This document shows positions 56,848 through 64,000 of a stretch of 64,000 nucleotides of DNA, piece after piece. Within the stretch, counting starts at the first letter, position 1; each line of letters opens with the position of its first letter. The position numbers and the translations under genes were made by a program. A model generated the notes under the pieces. That model saw only the letters and a list, made by a program, of their open reading frames with translations. It made no database searches and was not told the origin of the DNA. The DNA lies in contig NZ_JYLM01000003.1 in assembly GCF_001439815.1 (NCBI RefSeq), positions 558,001-622,000 on the forward strand, in the 5' to 3' direction. The stretch comes from Pseudomonas orientalis (GTDB lineage: Bacteria > Pseudomonadota > Gammaproteobacteria > Pseudomonadales > Pseudomonadaceae).

Positions 56848-59346
56848 ATGACCCGCTCCCCGTTTCGCCGTCTGGTGTTTGGCACCTTGCGCCGACTGTT
56901 GTACCTCTGGGTTCGCTCGGAGACGATCAACCAGTCGTCCCTAACCCTTAACCTGGACCGCAGCCGGCCGGTGTTCTACGTCCTGCAATCGCCCTCCCTG
57001 ACCGAATTGGCCGTGGTCGATGCCGAGTGCACCAAGGCCGGCCTGCCGCGACCGGTGCTGCCGGTATCGGTGGGCCCGTTGATGGAACCTGCGGCGTTCT
57101 TTTACCTCACGCCGGACCCGGACTGGCTCGGCCGCCAGGACAAGCGCGGCGCGCCGCCCACCCTGACACGCCTGGTCAACACCCTGAGCGAGCATGCCGA
57201 AGAGAATGCACAAATCATTCCGGTCAGCGTGTTCTGGGGCCAATCCCCCGACAGTGAGTCCAGCCCCTGGAAGCTGTTGTTCGCCGACAGCTGGGCGGTC
57301 ACCGGGCGTCTGCGCCGGTTGTTGAGCATCCTGATCCTCGGCCGCAAGACCCGCGTGCAATTCTCCGCGCCCATCAACCTGCGTGAATTGATCGAGCACA
57401 ATAAAGGGCACGAACGCACCGTGCGAATGGCCCAACGCATCCTGCGTGTGCACTTTCGTAACCTGAAGACCGCCGTGATCGGCCCCGACCTGTCCCACCG
57501 CCGCAACCTGGTCAAGGGCCTGGTCAATATGCCGCTGGTGCGCCAGGCCATTGCCGATGAAGCCGAGCGCGAGAACATTTCGCCGGAAAAAGCCAAGGCA
57601 CTGGCCCTGCGCTACGGCAACGAAATCGCCTCGGACTATACCTACACGGCAATTCGCTTCCTGGAAGTGGTGCTGAGCTGGTTCTGGAACAAGATTTACG
57701 ACGGCATCAAGGTCAATAACATCGAGGGTGTGCAACAGGTTGCCCAAGGCTATGAGGTGATCTATGTGCCGTGCCACCGCAGCCATATCGACTACCTGCT
57801 GCTGTCCTACCTGCTGTTCAAGAACGGCCTGACGCCGCCGCACATTGCCGCCGGCATCAACCTGAACATGCCGGTGATCGGCAGCCTGCTGCGCCGTGGC
57901 GGTGCGTTTTTCATGCGCCGCACCTTCAAGGGCAACCCGCTGTACACCTCGGTGTTCAACGAATACCTGCACACCCTGTTCACCAAGGGTTTCCCGGTGG
58001 AGTACTTCGTCGAAGGCGGGCGCTCGCGCACCGGTCGCATGCTGCAGCCGAAAACCGGGATGCTGGCGATTACCCTGCGCAGTTTCCTGCGCTCTTCGCG
58101 CATGCCCATCGTGTTCGTGCCGGTGTATATCGGCTACGAACGCGTGCTCGAAGGCCGCACCTATCTCGGTGAACTGCGCGGTGCGAGCAAGAAGAAAGAG
58201 TCGATCTTCGATATTTTCAAAGTGGTGGGCGCGCTCAAGCAGCGCTTCGGCCAGGTCGCGGTCAACTTCGGCGAGCCGATCAAGCTGGCGGAATTCCTCG
58301 ACGCTGAGCAACCGGACTGGCGCTCCCAGGAACTGGGCCCGAACTACAAGCCGGCGTGGCTGAATGAAACCACCCACCGCCTCAGCGAAAAGGTGGCCCG
58401 CCACCTCAACGAAGCCGCCGCGGTGAACCCGGTGAACCTGGTGGCGTTGGCGCTGCTGTCGACCACACGCCTGGCCCTGGATGAACAAGCCATGGCGCGT
58501 CAGTTGGACCTGTACCTGGCGCTGCTGCGCCGCGTGCCCTATTCGCCCCACACCACCCTGCCGGAAGGCGATGGCCTGGCGCTGATCAAGCACGTCAAGG
58601 ACATGGACCTGCTGTCGGAACAAAGCGATGCTCTGGGCAAAATTGTCTATCTGGATGAGCAGAATGCCGTCCTGATGACCTATTACCGTAACAACGTGCT
58701 GCACATCTTCGCCCTGCCGGCGCTGCTGGCGAGCTTCTTCCAGAGCAGTTCACGGATGAGCCGCGAGCAGATCCTGCGCTACACCCAGGCACTGTATCCG
58801 TACCTGCAATCGGAGCTGTTTATCCGCTGGTCCTTGGAGGAGCTGGATGCGGTGGTTGACCAGTGGCTGGAAGCGTTCGTGGAACAGGGCCTGCTGCGTT
58901 TTGAAAACAATGTGTACCTGCGCCCGGCGCCGAGCTCGCGACATTTTGTGCTGCTGACGCTGCTGTCCAAGAGCATCGCCCAGACCCTGCAACGCTTCTA
59001 TATGGCAATCTCGCTGCTGCTCAACAGCGGCCAGAACAGCATCAGCGCCGAAGAGCTGGAGGACCTGTGCACGATCATGGCCCAGCGCCTGTCGATCCTG
59101 CATGGCCTCAATGCCCCGGAATTCTTCGACAAGAGCCTTTTCCGACATTTCATCCAGACCTTGCTGGAGCAAGATGTGCTGCGCCGCGATGAAGCCGGCA
59201 AGCTGAGCTATCGCGACCTGCTCGGTGAGCTGGCGGAAGGCGCGGCCAAACGTGTACTGCCGGCGGAGATTCGCCTGTCGATTCGCCAGGTGGCGCTGCA
59301 TCGCAGTGATGATGTTCAGCAACCCGATAAGGTTAAAGAGAACTGA
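56848..59346 (+). CDS. plsB: glycerol-3-phosphate 1-O-acyltransferase
   Basis: PlsB is the inner-membrane enzyme that adds the first acyl chain to glycerol 3-phosphate, opening phospholipid synthesis upstream of CdsA. The 832-residue protein has the acyltransferase HX4D motif in PCHRSHIDY (H310, D315), the GGAFFMRR segment, [10 protein letters not shown] and [11 protein letters not shown] blocks typical of the family. The start codon is at 56848; the promoter should lie in the 180 bases shared with the divergent cold-shock gene. Confidence 0.97.
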   Translation: MTRSPFRRLVFGTLRRLLYLWVRSETINQSSLTLNLDRSRPVFYVLQSPSLTELAVVDAECTKAGLPRPVLPVSVGPLMEPAAFFYLTPDPDWLGRQDKRGAPPTLTRLVNTLSEHAEENAQIIPVSVFWGQSPDSESSPWKLLFADSWAVTGRLRRLLSILILGRKTRVQFSAPINLRELIEHNKGHERTVRMAQRILRVHFRNLKTAVIGPDLSHRRNLVKGLVNMPLVRQAIADEAERENISPEKAKALALRYGNEIASDYTYTAIRFLEVVLSWFWNKIYDGIKVNNIEGVQQVAQGYEVIYVPCHRSHIDYLLLSYLLFKNGLTPPHIAAGINLNMPVIGSLLRRGGAFFMRRTFKGNPLYTSVFNEYLHTLFTKGFPVEYFVEGGRSRTGRMLQPKTGMLAITLRSFLRSSRMPIVFVPVYIGYERVLEGRTYLGELRGASKKKESIFDIFKVVGALKQRFGQVAVNFGEPIKLAEFLDAEQPDWRSQELGPNYKPAWLNETTHRLSEKVARHLNEAAAVNPVNLVALALLSTTRLALDEQAMARQLDLYLALLRRVPYSPHTTLPEGDGLALIKHVKDMDLLSEQSDALGKIVYLDEQNAVLMTYYRNNVLHIFALPALLASFFQSSSRMSREQILRYTQALYPYLQSELFIRWSLEELDAVVDQWLEAFVEQGLLRFENNVYLRPAPSSRHFVLLTLLSKSIAQTLQRFYMAISLLLNSGQNSISAEELEDLCTIMAQRLSILHGLNAPEFFDKSLFRHFIQTLLEQDVLRRDEAGKLSYRDLLGELAEGAAKRVLPAEIRLSIRQVALHRSDDVQQPDKVKEN

Positions 59347-59359
59347 GCGAGATCAGAAC

Positions 59360-59397
59360 GATGTTGGCAATGCCTGATAAAAGGGCTTGCCGACATC
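59360..59397 (+). terminator. hairpin after plsB, possible terminator
   Basis: GATGTTGGCAA pairs with TTGCCGACATC (one G-T wobble) across a 16-base loop, 14 bases after the plsB stop. The sequence after it is A/T-rich but without a clean T-run. Confidence 0.45.
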
Positions 59398-59590
59398 AAC
59401 ACTTTAGTTAATAAAGTACATATTTACCGTCCTCGAAACCAACTAACCGCTCTGCACAATCAACTACTCGGCCCATCCGTAGTCCATTACTTAAAAAGCG
59501 GGCCGAAACTTCCACACCTCCAGGTCACCCATAATAGTTAAGCTAAGATGACGTTGGCGACTTTCACGCCTGCCATCCGAGTCAACAATC

Positions 59591-60313
59591 ATGAACACTA
59601 CAACGCAAACTTCCAATAGCAAAAGACTTGTCCTAGAATTTTCCTATCCTGAAAATTCCATACACTGGCCTGGCGCCGTAGTACAAGTCGCGCTGAGAAA
59701 GCGCACACGAACCGGGGCACCCTACAAGTTATGCGCGAGCTGGCGTACAACGGGCATCACTCGGGGGCTGAAACAGCTGACGTTCAAAATTGACAAACCT
59801 GCTACTTTTATCTCTCGCTACCGAGTTGATGTCAGTATTACACAATTGGGTAAGTCACAGATTCTGCCCTCAACTTTCCACGACTTCCAAGTTCATTCGA
59901 ATCAATGGCGCGTTGCCGACTCCATAAAACAGGTCATCTCATTGAATCCTTTGTTTCACTGTCGGCTACCACAGCCCGAGATTATGCCCGGCGTCGATAT
60001 CGAATCACTGCGGCATGTAGAGGCCAATTACAAAATCATGAAAATACATGAAGAGGACGACGAAAGCCCGCCGCAGATATTAGCCGAACTGACCACGCCT
60101 TATTATTTCGCACCTGAGTTCATTCGGTTCGACTCTCGCCAGATCGATCAGAACGCACGCTATGAACTGATATTGACCATGGCGGATCGAAACGACGGCG
60201 CGCCCAGTGTTGTAGGTAGAAGGCCGTTGTGGCTGCTCATATCGGACTACATCCTCAAAGATGAGGAATATACCTACGAAAGCTTCACTCAAAACGAAGC
60301 TGAACAGGTGTGA
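59591..60313 (+). CDS. unrecognised 240-aa protein, possibly two YbaY-like beta domains
   Basis: I know no named family for it. It has no signal peptide or membrane segment, and it is markedly richer in A and T than its neighbours, in both codons and the upstream 240 bases, suggesting acquisition by transfer. Two regions (about 10-100 and 150-225) share a pattern with the YbaY/YscW-type lipoprotein encoded just downstream: a 'P-G-A-x-V-x-V-x-L' strand, a 'K-Q-L-T-F-x-I/F-I-R-F' strand, and an 'R-Y-x-V/L-x-x-x-I/M' strand. This suggests a duplicated beta-sandwich, but the similarity is weak and judged by eye. It precedes the YbaY-like gene by 92 bases. Confidence 0.6.
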   Translation: MNTTTQTSNSKRLVLEFSYPENSIHWPGAVVQVALRKRTRTGAPYKLCASWRTTGITRGLKQLTFKIDKPATFISRYRVDVSITQLGKSQILPSTFHDFQVHSNQWRVADSIKQVISLNPLFHCRLPQPEIMPGVDIESLRHVEANYKIMKIHEEDDESPPQILAELTTPYYFAPEFIRFDSRQIDQNARYELILTMADRNDGAPSVVGRRPLWLLISDYILKDEEYTYESFTQNEAEQV

Positions 60314-60405
60314 CTTTTGAATTTACAGCCCCCACCTCAGCCTGAATTTTCGTAGGATGGGCGAGTGTGCCGAGATCCCTTCGGCACTCTCGAAGGAGAC
60401 CCCCT

Positions 60406-60807
60406 ATGAAAAGGCTGTTTTTAATTGCCTTGGCCGCAACGCTCGGAGCCTGCCAATCCATGTCCCCCGCCCCAAAGGCCAGCCTCGACGGTGAAGTGTT
60501 CTACCTGCAACGCATCGCGTTGCCGCCTGCCGCCACCTTGAGCGTCAGCCTGCAAGACGTGTCCTTGATGGACGCCCCGGCCGTGGTCCTGGCCGAACAG
60601 AAAGGCCCGATCAAGGGTCAGGTGCCGCTGGCGTTTCACCTGAGCTATGACCCGGCACAGGTCAAGCCTGGCCACAGCTACTCGGTCAGCGCTCGCATCG
60701 AAGTGGATGGCAAGCTACTGTTCACCACCACGCAACGGCACGCGGTACAGCTCAATGACCAGGACCCACAGCCACTGCGCGTGCGTGTCGACGCGGTAGC
60801 CCACTGA
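60406..60807 (+). CDS. YbaY-family lipoprotein
   Basis: The start at 60406 follows GAAGGAGA and gives 133 residues. The signal peptide ends in a lipobox (LGAC, Cys16). The mature part is a single YscW/YbaY-type beta-sandwich: LPPAATLSVSLQDVSLMDAPA, then PLAFHLSYDPAQVKPGHSYSVSARI. E. coli YbaY is a lipoprotein of unclear role whose domain resembles type III secretion pilotins. It lies 22 bases before the DUF4197 gene and may be co-transcribed with it. Confidence 0.88.
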   Translation: MKRLFLIALAATLGACQSMSPAPKASLDGEVFYLQRIALPPAATLSVSLQDVSLMDAPAVVLAEQKGPIKGQVPLAFHLSYDPAQVKPGHSYSVSARIEVDGKLLFTTTQRHAVQLNDQDPQPLRVRVDAVAH

Positions 60808-60829
60808 ATTCAACCCTAAGGAAGCGCTC

Positions 60830-61519
60830 ATGCTCCGTAACCCTCTTCGCCTCACTGCCCTGTTTGCCGGACTGCTGCTGGGCGCCAATGCCATGGCGCT
60901 GGACCTTGGCAGCCTGTCCCAGAGCGACGCCAGCGGCGGCCTGAAGGATGCCTTGACCCAAGGCGCGCAAATCGCTGTGAAACAACTGGGCACGCCCGGC
61001 GGTTTCAGCAATAACCCCGACGTGAAGATCGGCCTGCCGGGCAAGCTGGGCAAGGTCGCCGACAAGCTGAAGATGTTCGGTATGGGTGATCAGGTCACCC
61101 AGCTGGAAACCAGCATGAACAAAGCTGCGGAAACCGCCGTCACCCAGGCTCAGCCGATTCTGGTCAATGCCGTGAAAAACATGAGCGTGACCGATGCCAA
61201 AGGCATCCTCAGCGGGGGTCAGGATTCAGCCACCCAGTACCTGAACAAGAGCAGTCGCGAACAAATCCGCGCCAAGTTCCTGCCCATCGTCAAGGCCGCA
61301 ACCGACAAGGTGGGTGTGGCCCAGCAATACAACGCGCTGGCCGGCAAAGCGGCGGCGTTTGGTGCCGTGGATTCCAAAAGCGCCAATGTCGAAAACTACG
61401 TGACCGAACAGGCGCTGGACGGCTTGTTCAAGATGATCGCGCAGCAGGAAGAAACGATTCGCAAGAATCCGGCAGCTGCCGCCACCAGCCTTGCCAAGAA
61501 AGTGTTTGGCGCCCTGTAA
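60830..61519 (+). CDS. DUF4197 domain-containing periplasmic protein
   Basis: The 229-residue precursor has a Sec signal peptide (cleavage after ANAMA, about residue 22). The mature region is alpha-helical, with GGLKDALTQGAQIAVKQLG near the start and a NVENYVTEQALDGLFKMIAQQE segment near the end, which match DUF4197. The molecular function of this family is not known. Its start codon follows AAGGAAG. Confidence 0.88.
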   Translation: MLRNPLRLTALFAGLLLGANAMALDLGSLSQSDASGGLKDALTQGAQIAVKQLGTPGGFSNNPDVKIGLPGKLGKVADKLKMFGMGDQVTQLETSMNKAAETAVTQAQPILVNAVKNMSVTDAKGILSGGQDSATQYLNKSSREQIRAKFLPIVKAATDKVGVAQQYNALAGKAAAFGAVDSKSANVENYVTEQALDGLFKMIAQQEETIRKNPAAAATSLAKKVFGAL

Positions 61520-61532
61520 ATACCGCTGTGCA

Positions 61533-61564
61533 CCCGAGCAGGTGGGAAAGATCACCTGCCCGGG
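61533..61564. terminator. hairpin between convergent DUF4197 and four-cysteine genes
   Basis: CCCG-A-GCAGGTG pairs with CACCTGC-C-CGGG with one A/C mismatch and an eight-base loop. It has no T-run, but its place between convergent stops suggests a termination role. Confidence 0.4.
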
Positions 61565-61580
61565 CGCCCTTACTGCACCG

Positions 61581-61808
61581 TCAAAACAGCTTGCCGGCCA
61601 GCCCGCCGAACATTATCGCGCCCAGCGGCATCACGCTTACGCCGAACTTGATGGTATTGCTACGGCCATCGCAGTCGGGCTTGGGTTTGCATTTGTCGTT
61701 GCAGTCATCTGCTGGTGGCTTGGGTTTTGCGCAGTTCCAGCCGCCGCCGATGCTGCCGAAGCCGCTGTTAACGGAAACGGTCAACGATTTACCGATGAAT
61801 AATCCCAT
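61581..61808 (-). CDS. small four-cysteine protein of unknown function (75 aa)
   Basis: The gene is supported by a perfect AAGGAG seven bases before the ATG at 61808. No signal peptide is evident by the usual rules. The N-terminal 24 residues are Gly/Ser-rich (SVNSGFGSIGGGW). A central Lys/Pro/Asp/Cys stretch holds C26, C36, C40 and C46 in CAKPKPPADDCNDKCKPKPDC form. The C-terminal 22 residues are hydrophobic and Gly-rich (GVSVMPLGAIMFGGLAGKLF). The cysteines could form two disulfides or bind a metal. It lies upstream of nothing on its own strand except the DUF4197 antisense region, and downstream of the RND gene. I do not recognise a family. Confidence 0.7.
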   Translation of the reverse strand: MGLFIGKSLTVSVNSGFGSIGGGWNCAKPKPPADDCNDKCKPKPDCDGRSNTIKFGVSVMPLGAIMFGGLAGKLF

Positions 61809-61869
61809 TGGATACTCCTTGAATCATCAGATTTGAGATCCGGCCCGCCAGCGTGAAGTCCGTCGGACC

Positions 61870-61883
61870 GAATACCTGTATTC
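61870..61883. promoter_or_regulatory. perfect dyad upstream of the four-cysteine gene, possible operator
   Basis: GAATAC and GTATTC are separated by two bases, 62 bases upstream of the four-cysteine gene and 54 bases after the RND stop. A dimeric regulator could bind, but no cognate gene is visible. Confidence 0.3.
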
Positions 61884-61936
61884 AGGTAGTCCATGAGTGG
61901 CGAAACCTTAAGAAACGTTCCTCCCCATAACCACTG

Positions 61937-64000
61937 TCATTGCTGTCTGACCTTGAACCACGCCGCGTAAAGCGCCGGCAGAAACAGCAGCGTCAGCGCC
62001 GTCGCCACAATCAGCCCGCCCATGATTGCAACCGCCATCGGCCCGAAGAACACACTGCGCGACAAGGGAATCATCGCCAGCACCGCCGCGAGTGCCGTCA
62101 GAACGATCGGGCGGAAACGGCGGACGGTGGCTTCAATGATCGCCTGCCACGGCGTCAGCCCCGCCTTGATGTCCTGTTCGATCTGGTCGACCAATATCAC
62201 CGAGTTGCGCATGATCATCCCCGACAGCGCGATGGTGCCGAGCATGGCCACGAAACCAAACGGTTGGCGAAACACCAGCAGGAACAGCGTGACGCCGATC
62301 AAGCCCAAGGGCGCGGTCAGAAACACCATCGCCGTACGTGAGAAGCTGCGCAGTTGCAGCATCAGCAGCGTCAGCACCACCACGATGAACAACGGCACGC
62401 CGGCCTTCACCGAGTTCTGTCCGCGCGCCGAGTCTTCAACCGTGCCACCGACCTCCAGCAAATAGCCGTCAGGCAACTCGCCACGCACACCTTCCAGGTT
62501 CGGCAGGATCTGCTGAACCAGGGTCGCGGGTTGTTCCTTGCCGTAGATATCGGCACGCACGGTTACCGTCGGCAGGCGGTTGCGGTGCCAGATGATGCCC
62601 TCTTCAAAGCCATACTCGAGGGTTGCAACCTGCGACAAGGCCACACTTCTACCGTTGTCGGTCGGTACCGCCAGGCTTGGCAGCCGCGACAGCTCGGTGC
62701 GTTCGTGTACGGTGCCGCGCAGAAGAATCTCGATCAACTCGTTGTCCTCCCGGTACTGGCTGACGGTGGAGCCGGTCAGGGAGCTTTGCAGGAATTTCGA
62801 CAGGTTGGCGGTGCTCACGCCAAGCGCCCGGGCGCGGTCCTGGTCGATATTCAGGTAGACGATTTTGCTCGGCTCTTCCCAGTCCAGGTGCACATTGACC
62901 ACGTGGGCATTTTCGCGAACCCTGGCCGCGACTTTCCGCGCCAAGGCGCGGACCTCCTCAATGTGCTCACCGGTCACGCGAAACTGCACCGGATAGCCCA
63001 CGGGCGGGCCATTCTCCAGGCGGGTAACGCGCGAACGCAGGTCGGGAAACTGCTCATCAAGGGTTGCGATCAACCAGGTACGCAGGCTTTCGCGCTCTTC
63101 GATGGTGTGTGCCAACACCACGAATTGCGCGAAGCTGGCAGCCGGCAGTTGCTGGTCGAGCGGCAGGTAGAAACGCGGCGAACCGGTGCCCACGTAGGCC
63201 ACGTAGTTGTCGATGCCGGCGTGTGCCTTGAGCAAGGTCTCGAGGCGTTTGACCTGGTCGGCGGTGTTGCTCAGGGACGCGCCTTCGGCCAGCTTCAGGT
63301 CGACCATCAGCTCCAGGCGACCCGAGGCAGGAAAGAACTGTTGCGGCACGAAACGAAACAGCCCGACCGAGCCGATAAACAGCAACAGGGTCAGCACGAT
63401 CACTGTCTTGCGCCGACGCACGCACCACTGCACCACACGCCTTACCCGCTGATAAAACGGTGTGCCGTAGGGATCCGGCCCATCAGGGCCGTGTTTGGCG
63501 GCATGAATCTTCGCCAGGTCCGGCAGCAGCTTTGCGCCCAGATACGGCACAAACACCACCGCAGCGACCCATGAGGCCAGCAATGCAATGGTCACCACCT
63601 GGAAGATCGATCGGGTGTACTCACCCGTGCTCGATTGCGCGGTGGCAATCGGCAAAAAGCCCGCAGCGGTAATCAACGTACCGGTCAGCATGGGGAATGC
63701 GGTGCTGGTCCAGGCGAAACTCGCGGCTTTGAGCCGGTCGTAGCCCTGCTCCATTTTGATCGCCATCATTTCCACGGCGATGATCGCGTCATCCACCAGC
63801 AGGCCCAAGGCCAATACCAGCGCGCCCAGGGAGATTTTGTGCAGGCCGATGCCGAGGTAATACATGGTGGCGAAGGTCATCGCCAGCACCAACGGAATCG
63901 CCAGGGCCACCACCATGCCGGTGCGTACGCCCAGGGAAAAGAAGCTCACCAGCAACACGATGGCCAAGGCTTCAGCCAGCACCTGGACGAATTCCCCGAC
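61937..64000 (-). CDS. RND-family multidrug efflux permease, C-terminal part (5' end outside window)
   Basis: The frame is open to the last base of the window, so about 687 residues of an expected 1000-1050 are seen. They include the membrane helix with the proton-relay pair in GLLVDDAIIAVE, the periplasmic loop after helix 7 (FVPQQFFPASGRLELMVDL onward) and the terminal five helices ending FLPALYAAWFKVRQQ. Membrane helix spacing and the SSTGEYTRSIFQVV segment resemble MexK/TriC-type pumps, and in P. aeruginosa mexK lies close to plsB, from memory. The partner membrane-fusion protein should lie to the right. Substrates cannot be inferred. Confidence 0.93.
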   Translation of the reverse strand, partial: VGEFVQVLAEALAIVLLVSFFSLGVRTGMVVALAIPLVLAMTFATMYYLGIGLHKISLGALVLALGLLVDDAIIAVEMMAIKMEQGYDRLKAASFAWTSTAFPMLTGTLITAAGFLPIATAQSSTGEYTRSIFQVVTIALLASWVAAVVFVPYLGAKLLPDLAKIHAAKHGPDGPDPYGTPFYQRVRRVVQWCVRRRKTVIVLTLLLFIGSVGLFRFVPQQFFPASGRLELMVDLKLAEGASLSNTADQVKRLETLLKAHAGIDNYVAYVGTGSPRFYLPLDQQLPAASFAQFVVLAHTIEERESLRTWLIATLDEQFPDLRSRVTRLENGPPVGYPVQFRVTGEHIEEVRALARKVAARVRENAHVVNVHLDWEEPSKIVYLNIDQDRARALGVSTANLSKFLQSSLTGSTVSQYREDNELIEILLRGTVHERTELSRLPSLAVPTDNGRSVALSQVATLEYGFEEGIIWHRNRLPTVTVRADIYGKEQPATLVQQILPNLEGVRGELPDGYLLEVGGTVEDSARGQNSVKAGVPLFIVVVLTLLMLQLRSFSRTAMVFLTAPLGLIGVTLFLLVFRQPFGFVAMLGTIALSGMIMRNSVILVDQIEQDIKAGLTPWQAIIEATVRRFRPIVLTALAAVLAMIPLSRSVFFGPMAVAIMGGLIVATALTLLFLPALYAAWFKVRQQ

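Noticed and set aside
56941..58704. 587-codon open frame opposite plsB
   Set aside because: Antisense shadow rich in Gln, His and Val; no motif seen.

Overview
The window comes from a high-GC gammaproteobacterium of the genus Pseudomonas, most likely the P. fluorescens group. The evidence is the gene order (surE-pcm-nlpD-rpoS; the lpx/bamA/rseP/dxr/cdsA/uppS/frr/pyrH/tsf/rpsB block; glnD-dapC; csdA-sufE-tcdA; plsB next to an RND pump), the protein sequences, and REP doublets of the GTGGGAGG...CTTGC type typical of that group. It is chromosomal and mostly core genome. No rRNA, tRNA, CRISPR, prophage or insertion sequence was seen.

Layout. 1-1.8 kb: the tail of a PdeM-type phosphoesterase, a small proline-rich protein, dcd and a cold-shock gene. 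2-7.1 kb (minus strand): the ispF-truD-surE-pcm-nlpD-rpoS stress and housekeeping operon. 7.1-10.1 kb: the glutathione-dependent formaldehyde pathway (adhC-fghA) with a divergent LysR gene. 10.2-13.2 kb: a 1007-residue toxin-like protein, the clearest accessory gene here. 13.2-39.4 kb (minus strand): a long chain of essential genes for isoprenoids (ispD, dxr, uppS), division (ftsB), glycolysis (eno), KDO and lipid A (kdsA, lpxA, lpxB, lpxD), fatty acids (accA, fabZ), nucleotides (pyrG, pyrH), replication (dnaE, rnhB), tRNA modification (tilS), outer-membrane assembly (skp, bamA), membrane proteolysis (rseP), phospholipid (cdsA) and translation (frr, tsf, rpsB).

39.8-50 kb (mostly plus strand): map, glnD, dapC, a remnant metalloprotease mini-gene, a convergent CPA1 Na+/H+ antiporter, an ArsC-like reductase, dapD and the CsdA-SufE sulfur pair. 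50.1-56.7 kb: tcdA (minus strand), an NdvB-type beta-glucan synthase, dapE, an RlmA-type methyltransferase, a small acidic protein and a second cold-shock gene. 56.8-64 kb: plsB, an AT-richer gene with a possible pair of YbaY-like domains, a YbaY-family lipoprotein, a DUF4197 protein, a small four-cysteine protein and the C-terminal two thirds of an RND efflux permease that runs off the window.

Functional links. dapC, dapD and dapE supply three steps of the succinylase route to meso-diaminopimelate and lysine. CsdA, SufE and TcdA fit the sulfur relay used for cyclic t6A37. The lpx, skp, bamA and rseP genes build and monitor the outer membrane. The items most worth a second look are the toxin-like protein, whose C-terminal domain carries an E-x-H ... 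H pattern like the Ras/Rap1-specific endopeptidase and TIKI/ChaN/EreA superfamily; the Met-turn mini-protein at 44.8 kb; the four-cysteine protein at 61.6 kb; the absence of rsmZ/fdxA beside rpoS, with a REP doublet in their place; and a collapsed REP doublet at 56.4 kb.
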